NCBI GenBank assembly: GCA_937926265.1
Contig: CALAZS010000238.1
Location: 1-19,938, forward strand
Reading direction: 5' to 3'
DNA from: an uncultured Gammaproteobacteria bacterium
GTDB lineage: Bacteria; Pseudomonadota; Gammaproteobacteria; Chromatiales; Chromatiaceae
DNA length: 19,938 nucleotides
The notes below the pieces were generated by a model that was given only the letters and a program-made list of their open reading frames with translations, was not told where the DNA came from and ran no database searches. The position numbers and the translations under genes are program-made. This document shows, in pieces, positions 1-7,268 of this stretch; position 1 is the first letter of the stretch, and every line of letters starts with the position of its first letter.

Positions 1-1022
1 CTTGAGTCTATCAGTTCCTGCATATTGTCGTAGCCCCTGTTTCCAGACGCCTGAAATAACTCGATCATTTCTTTGCCGAGTTTTTCCCAGTGTTGTCGGG
101 ACTGTTCAATTTTTTCCTGAAGATGTGAAAGGGTATTTTCACAGATCCAGGTATTGTAAGCATCATGCAGCGACGGGAAAATCACTTTACGCATACCGGT
201 CATGTTGGCAAAGTAGAAATGAATCTGGGCTGGCTCCGGGTTGGCTACCAGCTTGGGTAAAGTGGAGAGCGCATCAGCCAAATGGTCCTTGATGGCTCGC
301 GCCATGAATTCTACCTTGGATCTTGGCATGTTCATTACCATGGAATCCCATTCATCACCAAGAATTTTACTCGCCATTATTTCACCGATTTCATGATGCA
401 AAACCGTATCGGTTTCAATGTTGGTCATATTATTAAGGGCCTCAATCGGTTTCTGTTGAAAATTGTAGCAGTTAAGGGCTCGGGATAATGGGTTAGCCTG
501 CTTGTGCCAGTGAGATTCTTCAAATTTTTCCCAGATAAATCGTCTGAGTGATTCCTTGCGAATAAAAATGGCCTTGTCACTTGCCATGCCGGGGGGCGCT
601 GTCAGGTCACGTGCCAGTTCATGTCCGGATATATATAAGGTGTAATCTTCATGTTGGTGTTTTTCCTCCAGGTCAGCCAGGAAAAAAACCGGTTTGCCAT
701 GACTGGCGTAGCCGCCGCTATAGACCAGGTTGTGCTCTTCAAGAGCATCGTTGATCAATGAAGAGTCAAACGGCGAATAAAACCTGCCCTGAATATCGAC
801 CGGTTCCAGTTGTGATTCTTCAAGTTCTTCCCAGAGTGTTTCCCGATCCGTCAGCCACTGGCCAACATCGTCATTCGTAAGGCACTGAATGAATTCGATA
901 TTATTTTCCCAGCGATAGAACTCACGCATTTTCAACAGGTAAATGCAAAGCGTATAGTTACCTGCATAACGGGCATCAGAGATGTGACAATTTTTTTGTA
1001 CAGTATTTGTCAGGTTTTCCAT
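1..1022 (-). CDS. Conserved hypothetical protein, Sfum_1244-like (3' end cut by window edge)
   Basis: An uninterrupted leftward reading frame starts at an ATG at 1022 and runs off the left edge without a stop, giving at least 340 residues. The N-terminus carries NCHISDARYAG and then a KMREFYRWE block. Around residues 127-156 is a DYTLYISGHELARDL segment followed by an FIRKES block. HHEIGE lies at residues 209-214. From memory this combination resembles the uncharacterised Sfum_1244 family of conserved hypothetical proteins; I could not check it. No signal peptide or membrane segment is visible, so it is probably cytosolic. The HHEIGE motif superficially resembles a metal-protease signature, but the spacing is not the canonical HExxH, so no catalytic function should be assigned. 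It is divergent from a 59-residue ORF 94 bp away. That the frame is a real gene is fairly certain; the family name is less so and the function is unknown. Confidence 0.8.
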   Translation of the reverse strand, partial: MENLTNTVQKNCHISDARYAGNYTLCIYLLKMREFYRWENNIEFIQCLTNDDVGQWLTDRETLWEELEESQLEPVDIQGRFYSPFDSSLINDALEEHNLVYSGGYASHGKPVFFLADLEEKHQHEDYTLYISGHELARDLTAPPGMASDKAIFIRKESLRRFIWEKFEESHWHKQANPLSRALNCYNFQQKPIEALNNMTNIETDTVLHHEIGEIMASKILGDEWDSMVMNMPRSKVEFMARAIKDHLADALSTLPKLVANPEPAQIHFYFANMTGMRKVIFPSLHDAYNTWICENTLSHLQEKIEQSRQHWEKLGKEMIELFQASGNRGYDNMQELIDS

Positions 1023-1116
1023 AAACGGCTCTGTTGTTAATCTTGTTTCAATTTACTGCAAACTACATGAATTTGCTGTAATCAAAATGTCATAGAAATT
1101 GGGGTTAAAGTAAGTC

Positions 1117-1296
1117 ATGACCGATCAGAACCGGGCAGGTCCCGGAATTCAAAGGCAGCAGCGTATTTCTGATGAAGGTTTAAAACGCCTCGAAAAACAG
1201 TTAAGGTCTGGTACCAAAATCAGCGCGACAGTCAAGCAGCAATGGATTAAGCGTTATGGTCAGCAGGCGCAACAGGTCTTCGACAAATACAAATAG
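1117..1296 (+). CDS. Small basic hypothetical protein (59 aa)
   Basis: The ATG-to-TAG frame encodes 59 residues. The product is rich in Lys, Arg and Gln, with a core reading RISDEGLKRLEKQL followed by an IKRYGQQAQQVFDKY tail. It is predicted to be almost wholly helical, soluble and basic, with no signal peptide or Cys/His cluster. A purine-rich stretch (GGGGTTAAAG) ends 6 bp before the ATG and could serve as a weak ribosome-binding site. The gene is divergent from the Sfum_1244-like gene and lies 78 bp upstream of ovoA on the same strand, so it could share a transcript with ovoA. Similar short proteins occur as uncharacterised ORFs in proteobacteria, but I do not recognise a named family. The coding call rests on the clean frame, the plausible amino acid composition and the lack of any competing ORF. 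Confidence 0.6.
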   Translation: MTDQNRAGPGIQRQQRISDEGLKRLEKQLRSGTKISATVKQQWIKRYGQQAQQVFDKYK

Positions 1297-1374
1297 ATAC
1301 TAATATTTAATCTTTCCTAACAATTACTGCATTTTAAATCTCGAATTAATGGCTTTTCACATCTGGATGAAAAT

Positions 1375-3546
1375 ATGAATCAATCGGCTAATAAAATTGA
1401 AACCACTGAAGATGAACTTAATTTACTGGTTACAAAATCAGTGCTTCTGAGCGGGGATGACGTAGAGAAAAAAAGACAGGAAATTCGAGATTATTTTCAT
1501 GACACTTTCTCGTTATACGAAAGAATTTTTGATTGCCTTGTCAGTGATGAGTCTTATTACACAAAGGCAACTTCGCTGCGTCATCCGCTGATTTTCTATT
1601 TTGGTCATACGGCGGTTTTCTTTGTAAATAAACTACATGTTGCGAAGCTGATACCGGAGAGACTCGACCCTGATCTTGAGTCCACTGTGGCTATCGGCGT
1701 CGATGAAATGTCATGGGATGATCTTGACGAGTCTAACTACAACTGGCCGACGCCTGCAGAAGTAAAAAAATATCGTGATAAGGTCAGGTCGCTGGTTGAC
1801 GATTTCATCTGCAATACCAGTTTTACCTTGCCGATTAAATGGGATGATCCGATGTGGGTTATCCTGATGGGTATCGAGCATGAGCGTATTCACCTTGAAA
1901 CAACCTCAGTTTTGATTAGGCAACTGCCTGTCAATCTTGTTCAGCCTGATAGATTGTTTTCCGAATGTGGTGATTATGCAGATAGCTCACCAGAAAACAG
2001 TTTGCTGCCGGTAGCGGGCGATACGGTTGACCTGGGAAAGGATTTTGATAACAGGCTCTATGGTTGGGATAACGAATACGGCTCTAAATCTTTTGATGTT
2101 GAAAATTTCAAGGCCAGCCAGTTTCTGGTTTCCAATGCCGAATACATGGAGTTTGTTAAACAGGGCGGTTACCAGAGTCCGCAATACTGGACGGAAGAAG
2201 GTCAGGGCTGGCTGGAATTTACCCGTGCATCTCATCCTGAGTTCTGGGTGAAAACAGATGACGGCTATAAATACCGCAGCATGACACGCGAAACTGAAAT
2301 GCCATGGAATTGGCCGGTGGATGTCAATTACCTTGAAGCCAAGGCTTTCTGTAACTGGAAATCAGAGCAGACGGGTAAGCCAATCAGGTTGCCAACCGAG
2401 GCTGAGTGGTACGTGATGCGCAATCATATTGATACGGATCAGCCTGACTGGGACAAAGCTCCGGGTAATATCAACCTTGAGTACTGGGCATCAGCCTGTC
2501 CTATCGATCAATTTAAAACCACAATTGACGGTCAGGACTTTTATGATGTGATCGGTAATGTCTGGCACTGGACTGAAACGCCTATCGATGCCTACCCGGG
2601 GTTTAAGGTTCATCCGGTCTATGATGATTTCTCTACGCCTACCTTTGACGGCAAACACAATATGATCAAAGGCGGTAGTTTTATTTCCACTGGAAACTAT
2701 GCGATTAAAGATTCGCGTTATGCTTTTAGGCGGCATTTTTTCCAGCATGCCGGTTTCCGCTATATTGAGTCTGATGCAGCACTCGATATTGAAGGTAACC
2801 CGTATGAAACTGATGAACTGGTCTCCCAGTATCTTGAATTTCATTACGGCGATGAATATTTCAATGTACCTAACTTTGCCAAGGCCTGTGCAGATATTTG
2901 TATTGAACAGGCTAAAGCAAATGGTATAGCGACAACCAAGGCGCTGGATATCGGTTGTGCGGTCGGGCGTAGCTCATTTGAGTTGGCAACCTGTTTTGAC
3001 CATGTTGATGCACTGGACTTTTCAGCCCGATTTATTTCCTCAGCGGTTGAATTACAGCAATCCGGACTTAAGCGTTATACCGTTAAGGATGAAGGTGAGC
3101 TTGTCAGTTTCAGGGAAACCCAGCTTGCTGAGCTCGGCCTGGCTGATACTGCAGAACGTTGCCTGTTTATGCAGGGCGATGCCTGCAACCTTAACGAAAA
3201 ATTCAGCGGCTACGACCTGGTTTTTGCCGGTAACCTGATTGATCGTCTTTACTCTCCAAAACTGTTTTTAAGCATGATTAAAGAACGCATGAATCCTGGT
3301 GGCCTGTTTGTATTGGCTTCTCCTTATACCTGGTTGGAAGAATTCACCGAGCGTGATGAATGGCTTGGCGGTTTTAAAGACGAAGTCGGTGAAAACTTCA
3401 CCACACTTGACGGGCTCAGGCTGGTATTGGGTGAGCATTTTGAACTGGTTGCCGAGCCGGTTGATGTGCCATTCGTGATTCGTGAAACCCGGCGTAAATT
3501 TCAGCATACGCTTTCACAATTAACAGTTTGGAAATTCTCTCAATAG
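1375..3546 (+). CDS. ovoA: OvoA: 5-histidylcysteine sulfoxide synthase / methyltransferase
   Basis: OvoA is a non-haem iron enzyme that uses O2 to join cysteine to the C5 position of histidine, giving 5-histidylcysteine sulfoxide. Its C-terminal methyltransferase later N-methylates the thiohistidine to give ovothiol A. The 723-residue product has the full three-part layout. An N-terminal DinB-like domain (about 35-190) carries the likely iron ligands His78 (YFGHTA) and His169/His173 in HERIHLE. An FGE-sulfatase/C-type-lectin-like domain spans about 214-465 (RLPTEAEW, GNVWHWTE, HAGFRY). A Rossmann SAM-methyltransferase follows from about 480, with motif I at 523-530 (ALDIGCAVG). EgtB proteins lack this methyltransferase fusion, so OvoA is much the better call. 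GGATGA lies just before the ATG as a ribosome-binding site. The enzyme is cytosolic. The next gene encodes a PLP enzyme suited to the lyase step. Confidence 0.95.
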   Translation: MNQSANKIETTEDELNLLVTKSVLLSGDDVEKKRQEIRDYFHDTFSLYERIFDCLVSDESYYTKATSLRHPLIFYFGHTAVFFVNKLHVAKLIPERLDPDLESTVAIGVDEMSWDDLDESNYNWPTPAEVKKYRDKVRSLVDDFICNTSFTLPIKWDDPMWVILMGIEHERIHLETTSVLIRQLPVNLVQPDRLFSECGDYADSSPENSLLPVAGDTVDLGKDFDNRLYGWDNEYGSKSFDVENFKASQFLVSNAEYMEFVKQGGYQSPQYWTEEGQGWLEFTRASHPEFWVKTDDGYKYRSMTRETEMPWNWPVDVNYLEAKAFCNWKSEQTGKPIRLPTEAEWYVMRNHIDTDQPDWDKAPGNINLEYWASACPIDQFKTTIDGQDFYDVIGNVWHWTETPIDAYPGFKVHPVYDDFSTPTFDGKHNMIKGGSFISTGNYAIKDSRYAFRRHFFQHAGFRYIESDAALDIEGNPYETDELVSQYLEFHYGDEYFNVPNFAKACADICIEQAKANGIATTKALDIGCAVGRSSFELATCFDHVDALDFSARFISSAVELQQSGLKRYTVKDEGELVSFRETQLAELGLADTAERCLFMQGDACNLNEKFSGYDLVFAGNLIDRLYSPKLFLSMIKERMNPGGLFVLASPYTWLEEFTERDEWLGGFKDEVGENFTTLDGLRLVLGEHFELVAEPVDVPFVIRETRRKFQHTLSQLTVWKFSQ

Positions 3547-3592
3547 AAACTGGGCATTAGAAGCTGGGCAATAGAAACTTGGCAATAGTAAC
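3543..3592. repeat. 14-bp tandem repeat overlapping the ovoA stop
   Basis: Three near-identical 14-bp units are visible: ATAGAAACTGGGCA (3543-3556), TTAGAAGCTGGGCA (3557-3570) and ATAGAAACTTGGCA (3571-3584). A partial fourth unit, ATAGTAAC, follows. The first unit contains the ovoA TAG stop, and the second and third units carry TAG at the same offset. The array runs directly into the left arm of the fold-back element. It could come from replication slippage or a past insertion event. No function is evident. Confidence 0.8.
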
Positions 3593-3696
3593 CGGTATTT
3601 TCGGCTTTTCAGGACCGCGTAAATACATCCCTGTAAGCTCTGACAAAAACATCCTGTTTTTGACAGTCCTGAGAAGCCAAAATATAGCCAGTTACT
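3587..3696. repeat. ~110-bp imperfect fold-back (MITE- or REP-like) element between ovoA and ovoB
   Basis: The outer arms (about 3587-3615 and 3666-3696) are near-perfect inverted complements. Both start with AGTAAC read inward, and both end in GGCTT(T/C)TCAGGAC with a small indel between. The inside holds two smaller stem-loops built on a shared core: TACATCCCTGTA at 3624-3635, and a 27-nt hairpin at 3640-3666 with arms CTGACAAAAAC and GTTTTTGACAG around ATCCT. The whole fills the gap between the ovoA stop and the ovoB ribosome-binding site. Such compound palindromes are typical of dispersed non-autonomous repeats. As RNA it would form a long hairpin that could protect or separate the two transcripts. 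No second copy was noticed in this window. Confidence 0.75.
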
Positions 3697-3710
3697 TCTG
3701 AAAGAATTTT

Positions 3711-4853
3711 ATGAATTTTCCAGAATACAGGTTAGCTTCTTATCAGCAGCAGACGGGTCCCCAAACCCGTTTTGCGATGGGAGGCTCAGCACCTGCACCA
3801 ATGTCTCTCAGTGAGTTGTTGGCGCTGGCTTCAGATGATGAAAGATCTTGGTGGGATGAGTTTTCACTTGGATATACCCCGGGTCAAGGTAGTGAAGATC
3901 TTCGTGAGGTTATTGCCGGATTATATCCCGGGCTGGCTGCAGAAAACATCCTGGTAACAGCCGGAGCACTGGAAGCGATTACCATTGCTTATCATGCTGT
4001 CCTCAACCCAGGGGATAATGTTCAGATAATCACACCTGTATTTGAACCATTGGCTATCGTGGCCGAATCCATCGGTGCTAACCTCAACAGAGTGGCCCTT
4101 TTAAAATCATCACCAAAATCTTCATCAATTTCATCTGGCCAATGGCAACTTGATATGGATGACTGGCTGGATAATTTGCTGCCAACTACCAAGATGGTAA
4201 CGCTGAATTTTCCTCATAATCCAACCGGTGCAATGATCAGTCAGTTACAGCAGCAGGTGATTATTGACAGTTGTCGTGATTATGGGTGTTGGCTGTTCTC
4301 AGATGAGGTTTTTCGAGGTTTGGAACAGTCCAGCAGGGACAGGTTGCCCGCAGTAGCTTCTGTCTATGAAAAAGGCATCAGCCTGGGTGTTATGTCCAAG
4401 GCATTTGGTTTAGGTGGAGTCCGGGTTGGCTGGATTGCCTGTCAGGATAAAAACTTGTTAAACAGAATGCAGCAAATTAAAAGCTTTCTGTCGATATGTA
4501 ATGGCAGGGCAGATGAAATTTTAAGCAAGATAGCAATTAATCATGTCAAAGAAATTCGAGCCAGAAATAATGCTTTATTACAAGACAACCTGACTTTAAT
4601 TGATCAGACTAAAGACAAGCTGGCAGAATTTCTTCGCTGGTATCAACCGCAGGCCGGTTGCGTGGCTTTTCCCGAAATTATTAAAAATTACGAAACTGGC
4701 AGATTCCTGGCAAAAAACCTTTTACATAATACTGGTGTTAATGTTGTACCTGGAGATTGTTTTTTACAGGGTGAAAAACATATTCGTGTTGGTTTTGGGC
4801 AAAAAGAATTTGCTAAAACCTGGCAATTGTTTTCAGAATATCTGTTGAAGTAA
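3711..4853 (+). CDS. ovoB: PLP-dependent fold-type I enzyme, candidate OvoB sulfoxide lyase
   Basis: The 380-residue product is a class I/II aminotransferase-fold PLP enzyme. Visible landmarks are GYTPGQGSEDLR (54-65, start of the large domain), NFPHNPTG (166-173), the PLP-ring Asp198 in SDEVF, the Schiff-base Lys230 in VMSKAFGLGG, a following VRVGW with Arg238, and a C-terminal HIRVGFG with the carboxylate-binding Arg. Many such proteins are transaminases. Its position directly after ovoA suggests it is OvoB, the lyase that cleaves 5-histidylcysteine sulfoxide to 5-thiohistidine, pyruvate and ammonia. A PLP enzyme of this fold does that step in characterised ovothiol producers. GAAAG, 6 bp before the ATG, is the ribosome-binding site. 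The gene lies 164 bp from ovoA across a fold-back element and abuts eamA tail to tail. The PLP fold is very secure; the OvoB role is inferred from context. Confidence 0.8.
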   Translation: MNFPEYRLASYQQQTGPQTRFAMGGSAPAPMSLSELLALASDDERSWWDEFSLGYTPGQGSEDLREVIAGLYPGLAAENILVTAGALEAITIAYHAVLNPGDNVQIITPVFEPLAIVAESIGANLNRVALLKSSPKSSSISSGQWQLDMDDWLDNLLPTTKMVTLNFPHNPTGAMISQLQQQVIIDSCRDYGCWLFSDEVFRGLEQSSRDRLPAVASVYEKGISLGVMSKAFGLGGVRVGWIACQDKNLLNRMQQIKSFLSICNGRADEILSKIAINHVKEIRARNNALLQDNLTLIDQTKDKLAEFLRWYQPQAGCVAFPEIIKNYETGRFLAKNLLHNTGVNVVPGDCFLQGEKHIRVGFGQKEFAKTWQLFSEYLLK

Positions 4854-5738
4854 CTAAAGCAATCCAATGATGGCCACGCCTGCCAGCATCAGACAGCCGG
4901 CAAACAAGTGCATACCAAGATGTTTTTCCCTGAAAAACAGCACGCCAAAAATTATGCCAAACAACAGGCTGGTTCGTTTGGCTGAAATCATGTAAGCCAC
5001 TTCAATTTTCTCCAAAGCGAGAAAATGCAGATACACCATAATGGCCATTAGCAAAGCAACTACCAGGGCGGGTTTAAGGTTTAACCTGATTTGTCTGTAT
5101 CCGCCCCTGCCGAATAACAACAGGGCTACCAGGCCAACGGATAAATAGTAGAAAGCACCAAACTGATTGGCAGGCATGTACTGCATGGCTGCTTTGGTAC
5201 TTACTGCGGTGAAACTGTAAATAATTGCAGCAATCAACATGTATCTTGAACCAGGATTGGTAAAGATATAACGGAAAGGTTTCAGTGCTGTTTTTAAAGT
5301 CAGTCCTTCAGTTTCAGGCAGGTTTAAAAACCAGGCGCCGGTAATAATCATTGCAATTCCAGTAAAGCCATATCCCGAAATGTTTTCATGCAATATCAGC
5401 CAGGCGATTAATACAGCAAACATTGGTGTAAATGCCAGGTAGGGAACTGTCAGTGATAGCGGGTAATCCCGAATGGCTTTCATGTAAAGATACATGGCCA
5501 GTATTTCTGCGGGCACGGTTATGGCCATCCACAGCCAGAATGCTGCGGGCAGGAAAAGTGTTTCAATCTGAATCGTCAGTGGCAGCATTAACATGCCGGC
5601 CAGTGCCAGGCGCGTTAATGTCAGCGCTTTAAAATCGAGGTGTGATAAATATTTTTTTGCTACGGCATCAGATGCAGCCAGGGCAAAGGCACACAACAGT
5701 GAAAGAAACAGCCAGTGGTTAAAGATTTCTGTAAGCAT
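4854..5738 (-). CDS. EamA/DMT-superfamily transporter
   Basis: The 294-residue product is highly hydrophobic with about ten transmembrane helices in two five-helix halves, as in EamA (drug/metabolite transporter) proteins. The N-terminal half reads LLCAFALAASDAVAKKYL and PVPYLAFTPMF-like helices (TVPYLAFTPMFAVLIAWLIL). The C-terminal half contains LEKIEVAYMISAKRTSLLFG and FREKHLG, the usual end of the second repeat. It is an inner-membrane protein, probably a small-metabolite exporter; the substrate is unknown. The start ATG has AGGA 6 bp upstream and lies 15 bp after the dusA stop, so it is likely the last gene of the leftward caspase-TM-dusA-eamA run. Its TAG stop is directly adjacent to the ovoB stop. 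A role in moving ovothiol or its precursors is a guess from that proximity only. Confidence 0.88.
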   Translation of the reverse strand: MLTEIFNHWLFLSLLCAFALAASDAVAKKYLSHLDFKALTLTRLALAGMLMLPLTIQIETLFLPAAFWLWMAITVPAEILAMYLYMKAIRDYPLSLTVPYLAFTPMFAVLIAWLILHENISGYGFTGIAMIITGAWFLNLPETEGLTLKTALKPFRYIFTNPGSRYMLIAAIIYSFTAVSTKAAMQYMPANQFGAFYYLSVGLVALLLFGRGGYRQIRLNLKPALVVALLMAIMVYLHFLALEKIEVAYMISAKRTSLLFGIIFGVLFFREKHLGMHLFAGCLMLAGVAIIGLL

Positions 5739-5753
5739 GAAATCCTGGATAAG

Positions 5754-6743
5754 CTATTCCCTGATAAAGCTCAAAGCTTCTTCAACAACTTCAATGCCTG
5801 CACCTTTTTTCGGTGCGTTTTCAGACAGATGCCTGCGCCAGGCTTTGGCACCGGGCATACCCTGAAACAGGCCAAGGATATGCCGGGTTATATGGTTAAG
5901 GTAGGTGCCTTTATCAAGTTCATTGCTGATATAAGGCAGTAAATCATTAATGACCTGTTTAGGATCTTGATAATTCGTTTCAACCTGGTAAAAAAGTTGA
6001 TCAACTTCAGCTAACAGCCAGGGATTATGATAGATAGCCCGGCCAAGCATAACGCCATCAACTTTGTCTAAGTGTTGAGCCGCTTCATCAAAAGTGTTAA
6101 TGCCACCGTTAATGATGATTTCCAGTTCCGGGTGGTCCTGTTTTATGCCATAAACCGAATCATAGCGCAGTGGCGGTACATCACGGTTTTCTTTAGGACT
6201 TAAACCGTCAAGCCAGGCTTTTCTTGCATGGATAATGAAAGTTTTAATGCCAGACTGCTTTACGGTTTCGATAAATGCTGCAAGCTGGTCATAGCTGTCA
6301 TCACGGTCGATACCGATTCGATGCTTAACCGTGATATCGACATTGGTAGCTGTTTTCATTGCCTCAAGGCAATCCCTGACAAGCTCCGGTTCGGCCATTA
6401 GGCAGGCGCCAAAACGGCCGGACTGAACCCGATCGGAAGGGCAGCCGACATTCAGGTTGATTTCATCATAGCCATAATTTTCAGCAGTTTTACTGCAGCG
6501 GGCTAATTCTTCGGGATTGCTGCCACCAAGCTGTAATGCAACTGGATGTTCTTCGGGATTAAATTGCAGGTACCGATGAGTATCACCATGAATTATGGCA
6601 CCGGTTGTAACCATCTCGGTATAGAGCAATGCCTTTGTGCTCATCAGGCGGTAAAAATAGCGACAATGCCTGTCGGTCCAGTCCAGCATCGGAGCGACAG
6701 AAAAAGTTCTATTGATCAATCTTCTGTTGATATCTTTGTTCAT
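5754..6743 (-). CDS. dusA: DusA: tRNA-dihydrouridine(20/20a) synthase
   Basis: This FMN-dependent enzyme reduces uridine to dihydrouridine in the tRNA D-loop, at positions 20 and 20a for the DusA subgroup. The 329-residue product has the expected TIM-barrel landmarks. These are SVAPMLDWTDRHCRYF at 15-30, LQLGGSNP at about 70, the catalytic Cys101 in NVGCPSDRVQSGRFGACLM, IIHARKAWLDGLSPKENR (a DusA-specific segment), INGGI for FMN phosphate binding, and DGVMLGRAIYHNPW. Length matches the family. The C-terminal helical domain ends with HILGLFQGMPGAKAWRRHLSE, also typical of DusA. It is cytosolic. The gene sits 28 bp after the small membrane-protein gene and 15 bp before the EamA gene. Dus genes commonly have unrelated neighbours, so this arrangement need not be functional. 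Confidence 0.95.
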   Translation of the reverse strand: MNKDINRRLINRTFSVAPMLDWTDRHCRYFYRLMSTKALLYTEMVTTGAIIHGDTHRYLQFNPEEHPVALQLGGSNPEELARCSKTAENYGYDEINLNVGCPSDRVQSGRFGACLMAEPELVRDCLEAMKTATNVDITVKHRIGIDRDDSYDQLAAFIETVKQSGIKTFIIHARKAWLDGLSPKENRDVPPLRYDSVYGIKQDHPELEIIINGGINTFDEAAQHLDKVDGVMLGRAIYHNPWLLAEVDQLFYQVETNYQDPKQVINDLLPYISNELDKGTYLNHITRHILGLFQGMPGAKAWRRHLSENAPKKGAGIEVVEEALSFIRE

Positions 6744-6771
6744 GTTGAAGAAAGATGCATGTTAATGAAGC

Positions 6772-7242
6772 TTAAGATAGTGCGCGATAGATTCGGTATA
6801 ACATTTCCTCAGCAAAAACCATCACAATGACAACAACCAGGAAAGCAAGAATGCCGTGATGCGGACCTAAAAATGCAATGTAGGAGCTGAAGAAAAAGTT
6901 TATGACACCGAGAATCATAAACTTGGAAATAAATAAAATAAGCCAGGCAGAAAGGAAGCGTAGAAAACGGTTAAAAGCTCCTCCCTTGGCATTGAAATAG
7001 GTAGCCACCTTATGCTCGAGTTTCAATGTCATTTTAAGAAGAAGTTGCAATACCAGGGCAACCAGTAGAGAAACGCTGAATGAGGCGACAATGACCCGGT
7101 CCCAGAACTCCGCAAAAATATTCAGTACGACCAGGTCTATCAGTGTGCCGATAAAAAACAACATGAACAGGCGTTGTTTCGGGGAAACATTAGCCTGTAA
7201 GGCGATGTCTTCCATTACGGCGTTTTCGGATTTATTACTCAT
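6772..7242 (-). CDS. Small four-helix membrane protein of unknown function
   Basis: The product has 156 residues. A soluble N-terminus of about 24 residues precedes four hydrophobic segments, at roughly residues 25-45, 50-70, 95-115 and 125-148. The loop between helices 2 and 3 is basic (KLEHKVATYFNAKGGAFNRFLRF), which by the positive-inside rule puts it in the cytoplasm. A conserved-looking GPHHG lies before the last helix, which ends AEEMLYRIYRALS. I do not recognise a named domain; similar uncharacterised membrane proteins occur in gammaproteobacteria. It begins 26 bp after the caspase gene stop and ends 28 bp before dusA, so it is probably co-transcribed with both. The reading frame and its hydrophobic pattern make a real gene very likely. 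Confidence 0.75.
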   Translation of the reverse strand: MSNKSENAVMEDIALQANVSPKQRLFMLFFIGTLIDLVVLNIFAEFWDRVIVASFSVSLLVALVLQLLLKMTLKLEHKVATYFNAKGGAFNRFLRFLSAWLILFISKFMILGVINFFFSSYIAFLGPHHGILAFLVVVIVMVFAEEMLYRIYRALS

Positions 7243-7268
7243 GTTTTGCTCTGAAATTTATGATGTGG

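Noticed and set aside
2..488. Two rightward ORFs (2-292 and 282-488) at the left edge
   Set aside because: They lie antisense to the continuous leftward frame of the Sfum_1244-like protein and have no recognisable domain or ribosome-binding site.
209..1022. HHEIGE in the leftmost protein as a zinc-protease active site
   Set aside because: The second His of HExxH is missing and no downstream third ligand is clear, so enzymatic function is not claimed.
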